From contig NZ_CP045384.1 of the NCBI RefSeq assembly GCF_009363615.1, forward strand, positions 1,238,501 to 1,302,500: a stretch of 64,000 nucleotides of DNA, in the 5' to 3' direction. The notes under the pieces are model-generated. The model was not told the DNA's origin. It did not search any database and saw only the letters and a program-made list of their open reading frames with translations. Source of the stretch: Ruegeria sp. THAF33 (GTDB taxonomy: Bacteria > Pseudomonadota > Alphaproteobacteria > Rhodobacterales > Rhodobacteraceae). Positions 17,364 through 25,970 of this stretch are shown here, piece by piece. Each line of letters begins with the position of its first letter. Position 1 is the first letter of the stretch. A program made the position numbers and the translations under genes.

Positions 17364-19781
17364 TCATCCCCTCATTCGGGCGCCATCTGCGTCAAACAAG
17401 GGTGTCGAGATGACCTTTGCCTTGCGGATCTGGCCCAGTATTTCGATCTTGACTTCAAGCCCTTCTGCTGCGCGTTCGGTTGGCAGAAAACCGATGGCGA
17501 CGGACTTGCGGGCATAATGCGAATAACCGCCCGAGGTGCAGAAGCCCACGACAGTGCCATCCAGCCAGATCGGTTCATAGGCGTTCACGTCGGCGTCGTC
17601 TGCGTCGACCTCGAAGGCCACCAACCTGCGCGCGGGGCCTGTAGCACGTTCCGTCTCGGCGACAGTGCGCCCGATAAAATCGACGGTCTTGTCGAAGGCG
17701 ACGAAGCGGTCGAGCCCGGTTTCGGCGGGGGTGTAGTCGGGTGAGAATTCGCGCATCCACGAGCCGAAGAACTTGTCGAGCCGCAGGCTCATCATCGCGC
17801 GCATGCCGAAGGGCACCATGCCGTGCGATTGGCCGGCCTGCCATAGGGTCCACCAAAGCTGGCGCTGCGCCATCGGATCGCAATAGATCTCGAACCCCAG
17901 GTCGCCGGTATAGCTGACCCGCTGCACGATGCAGTCGGTCATGCCAACGACCATGCGGCGCACGTCCATGAAGCGCATGCCGCTGATATCGGCGCGGGTG
18001 CAGGCGGCCAGAACCTCGCGGGCTTTGGGGCCTGCGATCTGGAAGCCGTTGCGGCGGTCAGAGATGTTTTCAACGGTTGCGCCGTCTTCCTGATGTTGCT
18101 GAAACCAGCGCATGTGGAAGTTCTGCGCACCATATGAGGCGGTGAGTTGGAATTCCTCCTCGCCCAGGCAGGACACGGTGAAATCGCCGATCAGCTTGCC
18201 CTTGGGCGACAGCATCGGGGTCAGCGACAGGCGGCCCGGGGCGGGGATGCGCCCGGCCAAGATCCGATCCAGCCAGTCGCGGGCGCGGGGGCCGGTGATA
18301 AGGTATTTGCCGAAATTGTGCACCTCGTTGATGCCCACGCCCTCGCGCACGGCGCGCGCCTCGCGGCCCGTTGCGGCGAAGGCGTCCGAGCGGCGGAAGG
18401 ACGGGGTTTCATAGGTCGGTTCGCCCGCTTGCGCGAAATAGTTGGCGACCTCGAGCCCGTATTGCTGGCCCCAGACGGCGCCCAGATCGCTGAATATGTC
18501 ATACATCGGCGTGGTGCGGTTGGGCCGCGCGGCGGGCAGTTCCTCGTTGGGGTAGGCGACAGAGAAACGCTTCTGATAGTTCTCGATCACCTTGGGGCGG
18601 GTGTATCCGGGGGTGATCCAGTCGCCAAACCGGGCCACGTCCATGGCAAAGACGTCGCGCTCGGGCTCGCCCTCGATCATCCATTGCGCTAGCGTCAGGC
18701 CGACGCCGCCGCCCTGGCTGAACCCGGCCATCACGCCGCAGGCCGACCAGTAGTTGCGCACGCCCGGCACCGGCCCGACCAGCGGGTTGCCGTCGGGGGC
18801 AAAGGTAAAGGGGCCGTGGATCACCGATTTCACACCGGCCTCGGCCAGAACCGGGAAACGGCGATAGGCGAACTCGATCGAGTCGGTGATCTTGTCGAAA
18901 TCATCGGGCAGCAGCTCGTGCCCGAACTCCCAGGGCGTTCCGTCCACCGCCCAGGGCTTGCAGGGCTGTTCGTAGAACCCGATGCACAGGCCGCGCCCTT
19001 CTTGCCGCAAATAGCTTTCACCGGCCGGGTCCATGACATGCGGATGTTCGCCGCCCGCGTCGATGATCGCCTCGATCTGAGGGATGTTGTCGGTGACGAG
19101 GTATTGATGCTCCATCGGGTGCAGTGGGAAGTAGATGCCCGCCATCGCGCCCACCTCGCGCGCCCAGAGGCCGCCGGCGTTGACGATATGCTCGGCGTGG
19201 ATGGTGCCCTTGTCGGTGACCACGTCCCATGTGCCGTCGGGGCGCTGGTTGGTCTCGCGCACCATGCAGTGGGTCTCGATCGTGGCTCCGCCCATGCGCG
19301 CGGCCTTGGCATAGGCGTGGGTCGTGCCCGAGGGGTCGAGGTGCCCGTCCAGCGGATCATAGAGCGCGCCGATGATGCCGTCGGTGTTTGTGATGGGGGC
19401 GATCTTCTTGATCTCGTCGGGGCCGACGATCTCGGTCTCCAGCCCCATGAAGCGATGCTTGGCGCGTTCGGCCAGCAGCATGTCGAACCGGTCCTGGTTG
19501 TCGGCCAGCGTAATGCCGCCCACATGGTGCAGCCCGCAAGACATGCCAGTGATCTCTTCCAACTCCTTGTACAGCCGGATGGTATAGCCTTGCAGCGCGG
19601 CCATGTTGGTGTCGCCGTTGAGCGTATGAAACCCACCCGCCGCGTGCCATGTCGATCCGCTGGTCAGTTCCGACCGCTCCAGCAACATCACGTCGGACCA
19701 ACCCAGCTTGGTCAGGTGATAGAGCACCGAACAACCGACGACGCCGCCCCCGATGACGGCAACCTGACAGGTGGTTTTCAC
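17364..19781 (-). CDS. FAD-dependent dehydrogenase fused to a GcvT domain (dimethylglycine/sarcosine dehydrogenase family)
   Basis: 805 residues. The N-terminal DAO domain has the FAD-binding VAVIGGGVVGCS (7-18) and TSGSTWHAAGG near 40-51, where the conserved His commonly carries covalent FAD in this family. The C-terminal half (about 420-800) is a GcvT-type, folate-binding aminomethyltransferase domain ending with FCTSGGYSHYARKSVAIGFL. Such enzymes oxidatively demethylate N-methylated glycine derivatives and pass the C1 unit to tetrahydrofolate. The gene stands alone, with no transporter or betaine genes adjacent, and appears richer in G and C at third positions than its neighbours. Confidence 0.85.
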   Translation of the reverse strand: MKTTCQVAVIGGGVVGCSVLYHLTKLGWSDVMLLERSELTSGSTWHAAGGFHTLNGDTNMAALQGYTIRLYKELEEITGMSCGLHHVGGITLADNQDRFDMLLAERAKHRFMGLETEIVGPDEIKKIAPITNTDGIIGALYDPLDGHLDPSGTTHAYAKAARMGGATIETHCMVRETNQRPDGTWDVVTDKGTIHAEHIVNAGGLWAREVGAMAGIYFPLHPMEHQYLVTDNIPQIEAIIDAGGEHPHVMDPAGESYLRQEGRGLCIGFYEQPCKPWAVDGTPWEFGHELLPDDFDKITDSIEFAYRRFPVLAEAGVKSVIHGPFTFAPDGNPLVGPVPGVRNYWSACGVMAGFSQGGGVGLTLAQWMIEGEPERDVFAMDVARFGDWITPGYTRPKVIENYQKRFSVAYPNEELPAARPNRTTPMYDIFSDLGAVWGQQYGLEVANYFAQAGEPTYETPSFRRSDAFAATGREARAVREGVGINEVHNFGKYLITGPRARDWLDRILAGRIPAPGRLSLTPMLSPKGKLIGDFTVSCLGEEEFQLTASYGAQNFHMRWFQQHQEDGATVENISDRRNGFQIAGPKAREVLAACTRADISGMRFMDVRRMVVGMTDCIVQRVSYTGDLGFEIYCDPMAQRQLWWTLWQAGQSHGMVPFGMRAMMSLRLDKFFGSWMREFSPDYTPAETGLDRFVAFDKTVDFIGRTVAETERATGPARRLVAFEVDADDADVNAYEPIWLDGTVVGFCTSGGYSHYARKSVAIGFLPTERAAEGLEVKIEILGQIRKAKVISTPLFDADGARMRG

Positions 19782-20197
19782 AGTGTTCCTCCCTATGATG
19801 TTGGAAAAAAACTGTCGAGCCGATGGGGATATTACTCGTCTGTTAGCGACAACAAGTGTCGCATGTCATCTATTGCGCCGGCTTTGGAATTGCACAGCCT
19901 TCTCGCTCAGCCAAAGCGCGTCGATACTTGTAACCGAGGGCAAACAAACAGGCAGCCTGCGCCTCGTTCAGCACGACATCGCCCGGTGGTTATTCGGCCT
20001 CGAAGGCCGCTTTTTCACTTTATTGCACGGCTGCAACAAAGTCGGTGTGATCAAACTGGCCCATCTCGCCCAGCTCCGTGCTTGGGCCGGACTTTGCGAT
20101 GATCGGAATATCCGCGCCCGGTTCAGCGCAATTGGGTCGTTCGGTTGACGACAGGCGCTTGGGCAGCGCGCGGAACATTTCAGAAAAATCGCAGGCG
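19782..20197. other. 416-base gap with fragments of a broken minus-strand frame
   Basis: No intact gene is recognised. On the minus strand one frame reads a 52-residue stretch from ATG 20178 (MFRALPKRLSSTER...) to TAA at 20020. It then continues in the same frame through SEKAAFEAE, a second TAA, and a protein-like tail (VVLNEAQAACLFALGYKY...) to TAG at about 19870. This could be the remains of a decayed gene or small ORFs. A plus-strand hairpin CGGCCT-CGA-AGGCCG followed by CTTTTTC (about 19995-20016) resembles a terminator. Confidence 0.35.
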
Positions 20198-21505
20198 CTA
20201 CAGGGGGCGCACTTTCAGTCCGGTGATGCGGTTGCCTTCACGCGCCGTGACCTCGAACCGGAAACCGTGGAACGAAAACACCTGACCGACGTCAGGGATC
20301 ATTTGGGCCTCGTGAATCACCAGACCGGCCAGCGTGTTCGCCTCGTCATCCGGCAGAGACCAGTCCAGTGCCCTGTTGGCATCCCGGATTGTCATGGAAC
20401 CTTCAACCAGATACTGGCCATCTTCGGTGCGTGTTACCGGCACCTCTTCGTCTATGTCGAACTCATCGGCAATCTCGCCCACGATTTCTTCAAGAATATC
20501 TTCAAGCGTGATCAGGCCTCGCAGTGACCCATATTCATCCACAACCAATGCAAAATGGCTGTGCATCCGCAGGAATTCCCGCATCTGGTCGTCCAGCGTC
20601 GTGGTTTCGGGCACAAAGTAAGGATCGTTTGCCACCTTTCCGATGTCAAAGCTCGCCAAACGGTCGGTCTCGCCGTCGCTGCTGCCTGCCTGCGCATACA
20701 TGGCGCGAAAGAGGTCCTTGGCGTGGACAACGCCCACGATGTTTTCCGGCTCGTCCCGGAACACAGGCAGACGGGTGTGGGGGCTTTGCAGACATTGTTT
20801 CAGGATCGCCTCGGGGGCGGCATTGGCGTCGATCATCTCGATATTCGATCGGTGCAGCATGATCTCTTCCACCGTTCGGTCGCCCAAATCCAGCGCACCC
20901 AAGATGCGGTCGCGGTCTTCCTTTTCGACCACGCCTTCGGAATGACCAAGTTGCAAGGCGCCGGCAATCTCTTCGCGTACAGCCAGAATGTTGCTGTCGG
21001 GATCGATCTGCACGCCGAACAGGCGCAACACACCGCGCACTAACAGCCGCACCGCGGCCACAATGGGTGAAAACACCGTCACGACGACGCTGATGATCGG
21101 CGCGACAGCTGCCGCGGCCTTTTCGGAATTGGTGATGGCGTAGGTCTTGGGCAGCACTTCGGCAAAGATCAGCACCAGCAAAGTCATGACCAGGGTCGCC
21201 AACGCCACGCCGCTTTCGCCGAACAAACGGGTGAACAAGGCCGTCGCCAGCGAGGCCGCCAGGATGTTGACAAGGTTGTTACCCAGAAGAACCGAGCCGA
21301 TCAGGCGTTCATTGTCATCGGTGATTTCCAGCGCCTTTTTCGCGCCCCGTGATCCCTTGTCGGCCTGCGCCCGCAGTTTTCCGCGAGAAGAGGCTGTAAG
21401 CGCCGTTTCCGAACCCGAGAAAAAGCCGGACAAAACGAGCAACAAGAGGATCGCGCCTGACGTAAACCAGAATGCGCTGTCGATCAGAGAAGATGAGGGT
21501 TCCAT
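20198..21505 (-). CDS. CNNM/CBS-pair/CorC_HlyC transport-associated membrane protein
   Basis: 435 residues. The N-terminal CNNM membrane domain covers about 1-190 with the motif FFSGSETALTASSRGKL near 28-44. Two CBS domains follow (about 205-330, including MLHRSNIEMID and ETTTLDDQMREF). The C-terminal CorC_HlyC domain begins after LEDILEEIVGEIADEFD. Family members (CorB/YfjD, CNNM) handle magnesium or sodium; older databases call them hemolysins. It lies 63 bases downstream of nothing on its strand and upstream of the broken frame described for the neighbouring gap. The transported ion is not shown by the sequence. Confidence 0.88.
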   Translation of the reverse strand: MEPSSSLIDSAFWFTSGAILLLLVLSGFFSGSETALTASSRGKLRAQADKGSRGAKKALEITDDNERLIGSVLLGNNLVNILAASLATALFTRLFGESGVALATLVMTLLVLIFAEVLPKTYAITNSEKAAAAVAPIISVVVTVFSPIVAAVRLLVRGVLRLFGVQIDPDSNILAVREEIAGALQLGHSEGVVEKEDRDRILGALDLGDRTVEEIMLHRSNIEMIDANAAPEAILKQCLQSPHTRLPVFRDEPENIVGVVHAKDLFRAMYAQAGSSDGETDRLASFDIGKVANDPYFVPETTTLDDQMREFLRMHSHFALVVDEYGSLRGLITLEDILEEIVGEIADEFDIDEEVPVTRTEDGQYLVEGSMTIRDANRALDWSLPDDEANTLAGLVIHEAQMIPDVGQVFSFHGFRFEVTAREGNRITGLKVRPL

Positions 21506-21568
21506 TGGTCCTTGGTGGGTTAGGGTGACGCATCCGTTATGGGGATGCCGCGCTGCTGGATCAAGGGC

Positions 21569-22525
21569 TTAGCCCCGGTCTTCGTCAGGGTCTTTGCTCA
21601 GCGGGTGGTGTTGCAACACCAGTTCCGACAGCCGTTCATCCAGAACATGAGTATAAATCTCGGTCGTTGCAACGTCGGCATGACCCAACAAGGTCTGGAT
21701 CGAACGCAGATCAGCGCCGTTGGCCAGCAGATGCGTGGCAAAGGCATGGCGCAGGGTATGCGGGGTGACTTTCTCGGGCGAAACGCCACCCTGAACGGCC
21801 AGTTCCTTGACCAGCAGAAAAAACCTGTGCCGTGTCAGGTGGCCGGACTTGCCGCGCGACGGAAACAGAAAACGAGACCTTTGACCGCCTTTCTCGACGG
21901 TCTGGTCTTCGGCTTCGTCCCGCGCGGTCAACCAGGCAGCCAAAGCATCCCGCGCCGGTGGGGACAGGGGCACCATGCGTTCCTTGCCGCCTTTGCCCAT
22001 CACCAGCAACATACGCGGATCGCCACGGGCCGAGGAAACGGGCAGGGACACAAGTTCGGTCACACGCATCCCGGTGGCGTAGAGAACTTCCATCAAACAG
22101 GTATTGCGTACGCGATCAGCCTTGCTGCGCCCGGTTTGTCGGGCGGCTGCCAGAAGACGGTCGACTTCGGGCACGTCCAGCGTTTTGGGCAGTCGCTTCT
22201 GCCGCCCCGGACCTTTGATCTGGATGGCGGGGTTCGTCTCGCTCCAGCCTTCCTCGAACGCAAAGCGGTACAGCTGTTTTATCGCCGACAATCGCCGCGC
22301 GCGGGTGGAACGCGACAGGCCCTGTGCCTGGCAGTCGATCAGATAGGCCTTGATCTGATCACGATCTGCCTGATCGAATCCGGATCCCCTGTGCTGCAAC
22401 CAGGATGCAAAATCTTTCAGATCGCGCCCATAGGCCAGCAACGTGTTTGTCGCCGCGCCAAGTTCCGCCGCCTGGGCCTGTAGAAAGGTCGAAATCCATA
22501 GCTCATTTGTCGCCGGAATAGCCAT
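21569..22525 (-). CDS. xerD: Site-specific tyrosine recombinase XerD
   Basis: 318 residues with an N-terminal SAM-like core-binding domain (about 10-90) and a C-terminal catalytic domain. All catalytic residues are visible: Arg154 (TGMRVTEL), a Lys in MGKGGKER (about 177-182), His256 and Arg259 (HTLRHAFATHLL), His282 (LLGHADVATT) and nucleophile Tyr291 (IYTHV). It resolves chromosome dimers at dif together with XerC. The nearby aroK and secreted-protein genes indicate a chromosomal housekeeping copy, not an integrase of a mobile element. Confidence 0.92.
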   Translation of the reverse strand: MAIPATNELWISTFLQAQAAELGAATNTLLAYGRDLKDFASWLQHRGSGFDQADRDQIKAYLIDCQAQGLSRSTRARRLSAIKQLYRFAFEEGWSETNPAIQIKGPGRQKRLPKTLDVPEVDRLLAAARQTGRSKADRVRNTCLMEVLYATGMRVTELVSLPVSSARGDPRMLLVMGKGGKERMVPLSPPARDALAAWLTARDEAEDQTVEKGGQRSRFLFPSRGKSGHLTRHRFFLLVKELAVQGGVSPEKVTPHTLRHAFATHLLANGADLRSIQTLLGHADVATTEIYTHVLDERLSELVLQHHPLSKDPDEDRG

Positions 22526-22527
22526 CT

Positions 22528-24042
22528 TCAGCGCTCTTGCAGGATCAACAGGCTCAGCGCAGCACGCCGCGCGGTGTCTTCCAGGCCCACGCGTCGGAAG
22601 GTTGCGATTGCTGCGGTCAGATCCACCAGATTGCCCCGTGCACCATGCGCAAACAGCTGCATGGCTTCCAGTATGGCTTCACCAAGCTGACCATTGTCCA
22701 GCAAGGCGTCAATGTCGTTGGGTACGGGCGCCGCCCATGCAAACCCCTGAGAAACCGCGTCGGCCAACGGAGAAGGAGAAACCGCCCGCCCCGGATCACC
22801 CTGCGCCAGCGCCGCAAGAAACAGGGTATCGATCGAGTTGTCCGGTGCTGATTGCTCAGCCTGTTCGTACAGGCCAGACAGCATCAGAATGCGCCAGCGC
22901 AGGTTTTCAGTCGCCGGCACCGAAACCTTCGACAGACGCTCGGCGAACAATTCGGCGAAGGGCACTTCAAGCCCGACGCTGCGCATCTGCTGCCAGACCG
23001 GTGGCAGCGTTTTTCCGATGGCTTCAGCGTTTCGCGTATCCAACGCGCTTTCAAATCGTTGGATGGCCGCGACCCGGTCCCAAACTGCGCCGGACGCTGC
23101 CGGGGACCTTTCGGTATAAAGTCCAAGCAATTGATTGGGCGTCAAGGCGCCAATGCGTGTAAGCCGTTCGGCGGCTTCGATCTGCGCTTTCCATCCGGCC
23201 ACATCCCGAAGATCCGCATTGGCGAAAGCGCGTGGCAACGAGGCGGAAGGAAGCCGTTCTCCGATCGCTTCGAAAAGTCGGAAACTCAATGGATCCGGGT
23301 TTTCAGGCTGGGGCAGATAAGCCGCGCCTTCATAGAGTTCAGGGCTTAGAAAACGATCCAGAACCGCCAGCTCTTCCGGTGGCAGGATGTCCAGGGCATG
23401 CGCGGCCTCAAGCGTCAACGCGGCCGATGCCCAATCTCCGCGTCGGGCTTTGCAGAACACTTGCGCGGCGTAGTCCTTTGACAGATGCGGTTCGGCGATA
23501 AGGGCGGTGCAGCTGCGATCCTCATCACCGGTCAGCAGCGTTGCGTCAAACCAGCGCTGAAACCGATCCTGTGTATCGGTCGGCCCGGCCAGTTGAACCA
23601 GTGATTGCACGGGGTCAGCCGCGCCCAGTTGCATCAGTCGGTCCAGTCGCGCCAGCAGCATAATCTCTTGCGCATCAGGGCCCGCCGGTGCTCGGGTTTC
23701 CGACAGAAGCAATGTAAACAACAGGCGTTGCATGGCCGGGTTGTCGCGCACGGGCGTCTTCGCGATCAGCTCCGCCAGCCGGTTCGCATCGCTGCCTTGC
23801 CACAAATCCACGGGCAACCCAGTGACGGATGATGCGACCAGGCCCAAAGGTTGCGACAACGCTTCAAGCGGCGTGACCTCAATTTCGGGCAATCCGCCGT
23901 TCTGTGCCACCGGCGGTTCCAGCAATACGGTTCCGGGCAGGTTTTCCGGCGGATCCGCAAGCCACTCGATCGCGGATAACGGGGTCTGCGCATGTGCCGA
24001 TCCCGCCAGAAAGACCGCCAACAGCGCCTGTTTAGTTGACAT
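22528..24042 (-). CDS. Secreted hypothetical protein, helical repeat-like
   Basis: 504 residues from the ATG at 24042, chosen over an upstream in-frame ATG at 24153 because a clean signal peptide then begins at residue 1 (MSTKQALLAVFLAGSAHA, cleavage after AHA). The mature protein is rich in Ala and Leu with predicted alpha helices spaced like TPR or similar solenoid repeats. I recognise no catalytic motif. Its stop lies two bases before the xerD ATG. Its start sits inside the end of the 49-residue membrane protein, so the three genes form one unit. Function unknown; a periplasmic scaffold is one possibility. Confidence 0.75.
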   Translation of the reverse strand: MSTKQALLAVFLAGSAHAQTPLSAIEWLADPPENLPGTVLLEPPVAQNGGLPEIEVTPLEALSQPLGLVASSVTGLPVDLWQGSDANRLAELIAKTPVRDNPAMQRLLFTLLLSETRAPAGPDAQEIMLLARLDRLMQLGAADPVQSLVQLAGPTDTQDRFQRWFDATLLTGDEDRSCTALIAEPHLSKDYAAQVFCKARRGDWASAALTLEAAHALDILPPEELAVLDRFLSPELYEGAAYLPQPENPDPLSFRLFEAIGERLPSASLPRAFANADLRDVAGWKAQIEAAERLTRIGALTPNQLLGLYTERSPAASGAVWDRVAAIQRFESALDTRNAEAIGKTLPPVWQQMRSVGLEVPFAELFAERLSKVSVPATENLRWRILMLSGLYEQAEQSAPDNSIDTLFLAALAQGDPGRAVSPSPLADAVSQGFAWAAPVPNDIDALLDNGQLGEAILEAMQLFAHGARGNLVDLTAAIATFRRVGLEDTARRAALSLLILQER

Positions 24043-24181
24043 CCAATACGACCGGTTCGCGGATTTCACTTTGAGGCGCAGAAAAATCCGCGCCAAAGAA
24101 TGGGCCAACATAGGCGTAGGCGACCAGCCCAATGAATACCAGGCAAAGAACATATATCAGGAATTTGATCAGTCGGCCCAT
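24032..24181 (-). CDS. Small single-pass membrane protein (49 residues)
   Basis: The frame runs from ATG 24181 to TAA 24032 and encodes MGRLIKFLIYVLCLVFIGLV followed by AYAYVGPFFGADFSAPQSEI and a short polar tail. One membrane helix spans about 5-24, with positive residues before it, so the C-terminus probably faces the periplasm. The last 11 bases overlap the start of the secreted hypothetical protein, suggesting translational coupling and joint function. It is divergent from aroK with an 79-base promoter region between them. Confidence 0.7.
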   Translation of the reverse strand: MGRLIKFLIYVLCLVFIGLVAYAYVGPFFGADFSAPQSEIREPVVLDVN

Positions 24182-24260
24182 GGCCCCACGCTGCCTCAAT
24201 TTTTGATTTTGGCCAAGTTATAACTGGCATTTTTCCCAAGATCACGTCATTCACGTTTAA

Positions 24261-24848
24261 ATGAGCGAAATTAAGCATAACACACATTCAACAGACACAC
24301 AGGGTGGTTTTGATCTGCACAAAACCGTGGTTCTGGTGGGGATGATGGGGGCTGGCAAAACTGCGGTGGGTCGCGCGTTGGCCGCACGTCTGGGTGTTCC
24401 GTTTCTGGACAGCGATGCCGAGATCGAATCAGCCGCCAACATGACCATTCCTGAAATCTTTGAGCGTGACGGCGAACCTTTCTTTCGCACCAAGGAATCG
24501 CAGGTCATCGGGCGCTTGCTGGATGAACAAAAAGGCATTCTTTCAACGGGTGGGGGGGCGTTTCTCCAGCCGGAAAACCGTCGCATCATCGCCGAAAAGG
24601 GCGCTGCCGTCTGGCTGCGCGCGGATCTGAATGTTCTGTGGAACCGTGTGCGCCACAAAGACACCCGTCCTCTGCTGCGCACCGACGATCCCTATGCGAC
24701 GCTGAAATCCCTCTACGAGGCCCGCGTGCCGGTTTATGCTGAGGCCGATCTGACAGTGGATTCGGATGGCGAGACCTCGATCGAAAATATGGTAGGCCGC
24801 GTTGTCGACGCTCTGTTGGCGCGCCCTGATGTTTTGGAACTCAAATAA
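24261..24848 (+). CDS. aroK: Shikimate kinase
   Basis: 195 residues. It phosphorylates shikimate at the 3-hydroxyl with ATP in aromatic amino acid synthesis. The Walker A is GMMGAGKT (27-34); the shikimate-binding DSD motif is at 50-52; FFRTKES carries the substrate Arg; STGGGA follows near 95; and the lid has RPLLRTDD. About 20 extra residues precede the usual start, a common feature of alphaproteobacterial AroK. The TAA is immediately followed by the aroB ATG. Confidence 0.95.
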   Translation: MSEIKHNTHSTDTQGGFDLHKTVVLVGMMGAGKTAVGRALAARLGVPFLDSDAEIESAANMTIPEIFERDGEPFFRTKESQVIGRLLDEQKGILSTGGGAFLQPENRRIIAEKGAAVWLRADLNVLWNRVRHKDTRPLLRTDDPYATLKSLYEARVPVYAEADLTVDSDGETSIENMVGRVVDALLARPDVLELK

Positions 24849-25961
24849 ATGCACCAAACAGTACATGTGGACCTGGATGACCGATCCTATGATGTTGAAA
24901 TCGGTCCGGATCTTCTGACGCGGGCAGGGGGCTGGATATCTCCACTTCTGGCCCGGCCAAAAGTCGCGGTTCTGACGGATGAAAACGTGGCCGGTCTGCA
25001 TCTTGAGGCGCTGCGCGCCGGGCTGAATGCCGCGGGGATCGAGATGACCGCACTGGCGCTGCCCGCCGGAGAGGCAACCAAAAGCTGGCCGCATTTCGAG
25101 CGCGCCGTCGAGTGGCTGCTCGCGGAAAAAGTCGAACGCCGGGATGTCGTCGTGGCTTTGGGCGGCGGCGTCATCGGAGATCTGGCAGGCTTTGCAGCGG
25201 CGGTTCTGCGGCGCGGTGTTCGCTTTGTGCAGATTCCAACGTCCTTGCTGGCGCAAGTGGACAGCTCGGTCGGTGGAAAGACCGGGATCAACGCACCACA
25301 GGGCAAAAACCTGATCGGCGCGTTTCATCAACCCTCGCTGGTTCTGGCGGATACCTCTGTTCTGGGGACCATGACCCAAAGAGACTTCTTGTCAGGCTAT
25401 GGCGAAGTCGTGAAATACGGGTTGCTTGGCGATGCGAAGTTTTTTGATTGGCTTGAGGCGCACGGGCCAAGCGTTTCCTCGGGTGACATGGCGGCCCGGG
25501 TACACGCGGTGACGCGCTCGGTGCAAATGAAGGCCGACATCGTCGCGCGGGATGAAACCGAACAAGGTGACAGGGCTCTTCTCAATCTGGGGCACACGTT
25601 CTGCCACGCCCTGGAGGCCGCGACGGGATATTCCGACCGCCTTCTGCATGGCGAAGGTGTGGCAATTGGCTGCGCGCTGGCGTTTGAGTTGTCATCGCGC
25701 CTGGGTTTGTGCTCGCAAGAGGATCCAAGCCGGGTGCGCGCGCATTTGCGTGCCATGGGGATGAAGACGGATCTGGCCGATATTCCGAGCGAATTGCCAA
25801 GCGCCGAGGCGCTGGTGGATCTTATGGGACAGGACAAGAAAGTCGTGGATGGCCAGCTTCGGTTTATTCTGGCGCGTGGGATCGGAGAGGCGTTCGTGAC
25901 CTCAGATGTACCGAAAGATGCGGTTCTTTCGGTCCTGTCGGATGCGCTTGCCACGGCTTGA
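24849..25961 (+). CDS. aroB: 3-dehydroquinate synthase
   Basis: 370 residues. It converts DAHP to 3-dehydroquinate using NAD and a divalent metal, the second step of the shikimate pathway. Visible motifs include PAGEATKSW, the NAD-binding GGGVIGDLAGFAAA, PTSLLAQVDSSVGGKTGIN, and metal ligands in the SGYGEVVKYG and LLNLGHTFCHALE segments, with HGEGVAIGC near residue 260. The aroK-aroB order with no gap is a standard operon. It ends nine bases before the convergent site-2 protease gene. Confidence 0.96.
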   Translation: MHQTVHVDLDDRSYDVEIGPDLLTRAGGWISPLLARPKVAVLTDENVAGLHLEALRAGLNAAGIEMTALALPAGEATKSWPHFERAVEWLLAEKVERRDVVVALGGGVIGDLAGFAAAVLRRGVRFVQIPTSLLAQVDSSVGGKTGINAPQGKNLIGAFHQPSLVLADTSVLGTMTQRDFLSGYGEVVKYGLLGDAKFFDWLEAHGPSVSSGDMAARVHAVTRSVQMKADIVARDETEQGDRALLNLGHTFCHALEAATGYSDRLLHGEGVAIGCALAFELSSRLGLCSQEDPSRVRAHLRAMGMKTDLADIPSELPSAEALVDLMGQDKKVVDGQLRFILARGIGEAFVTSDVPKDAVLSVLSDALATA

Positions 25962-25970
25962 CCTGAAGGC

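Noticed and set aside
19871-19885. 14-base match (TTGCGCCGGCTTTG) with about 53590
   Set aside because: A match of this length is expected by chance in a GC-rich window of this size.
18816-20102. 428-codon plus-strand frame opposite the FAD/GcvT gene
   Set aside because: Low-complexity, His- and Gly-rich translation without motifs; the opposite strand encodes a clear dehydrogenase.
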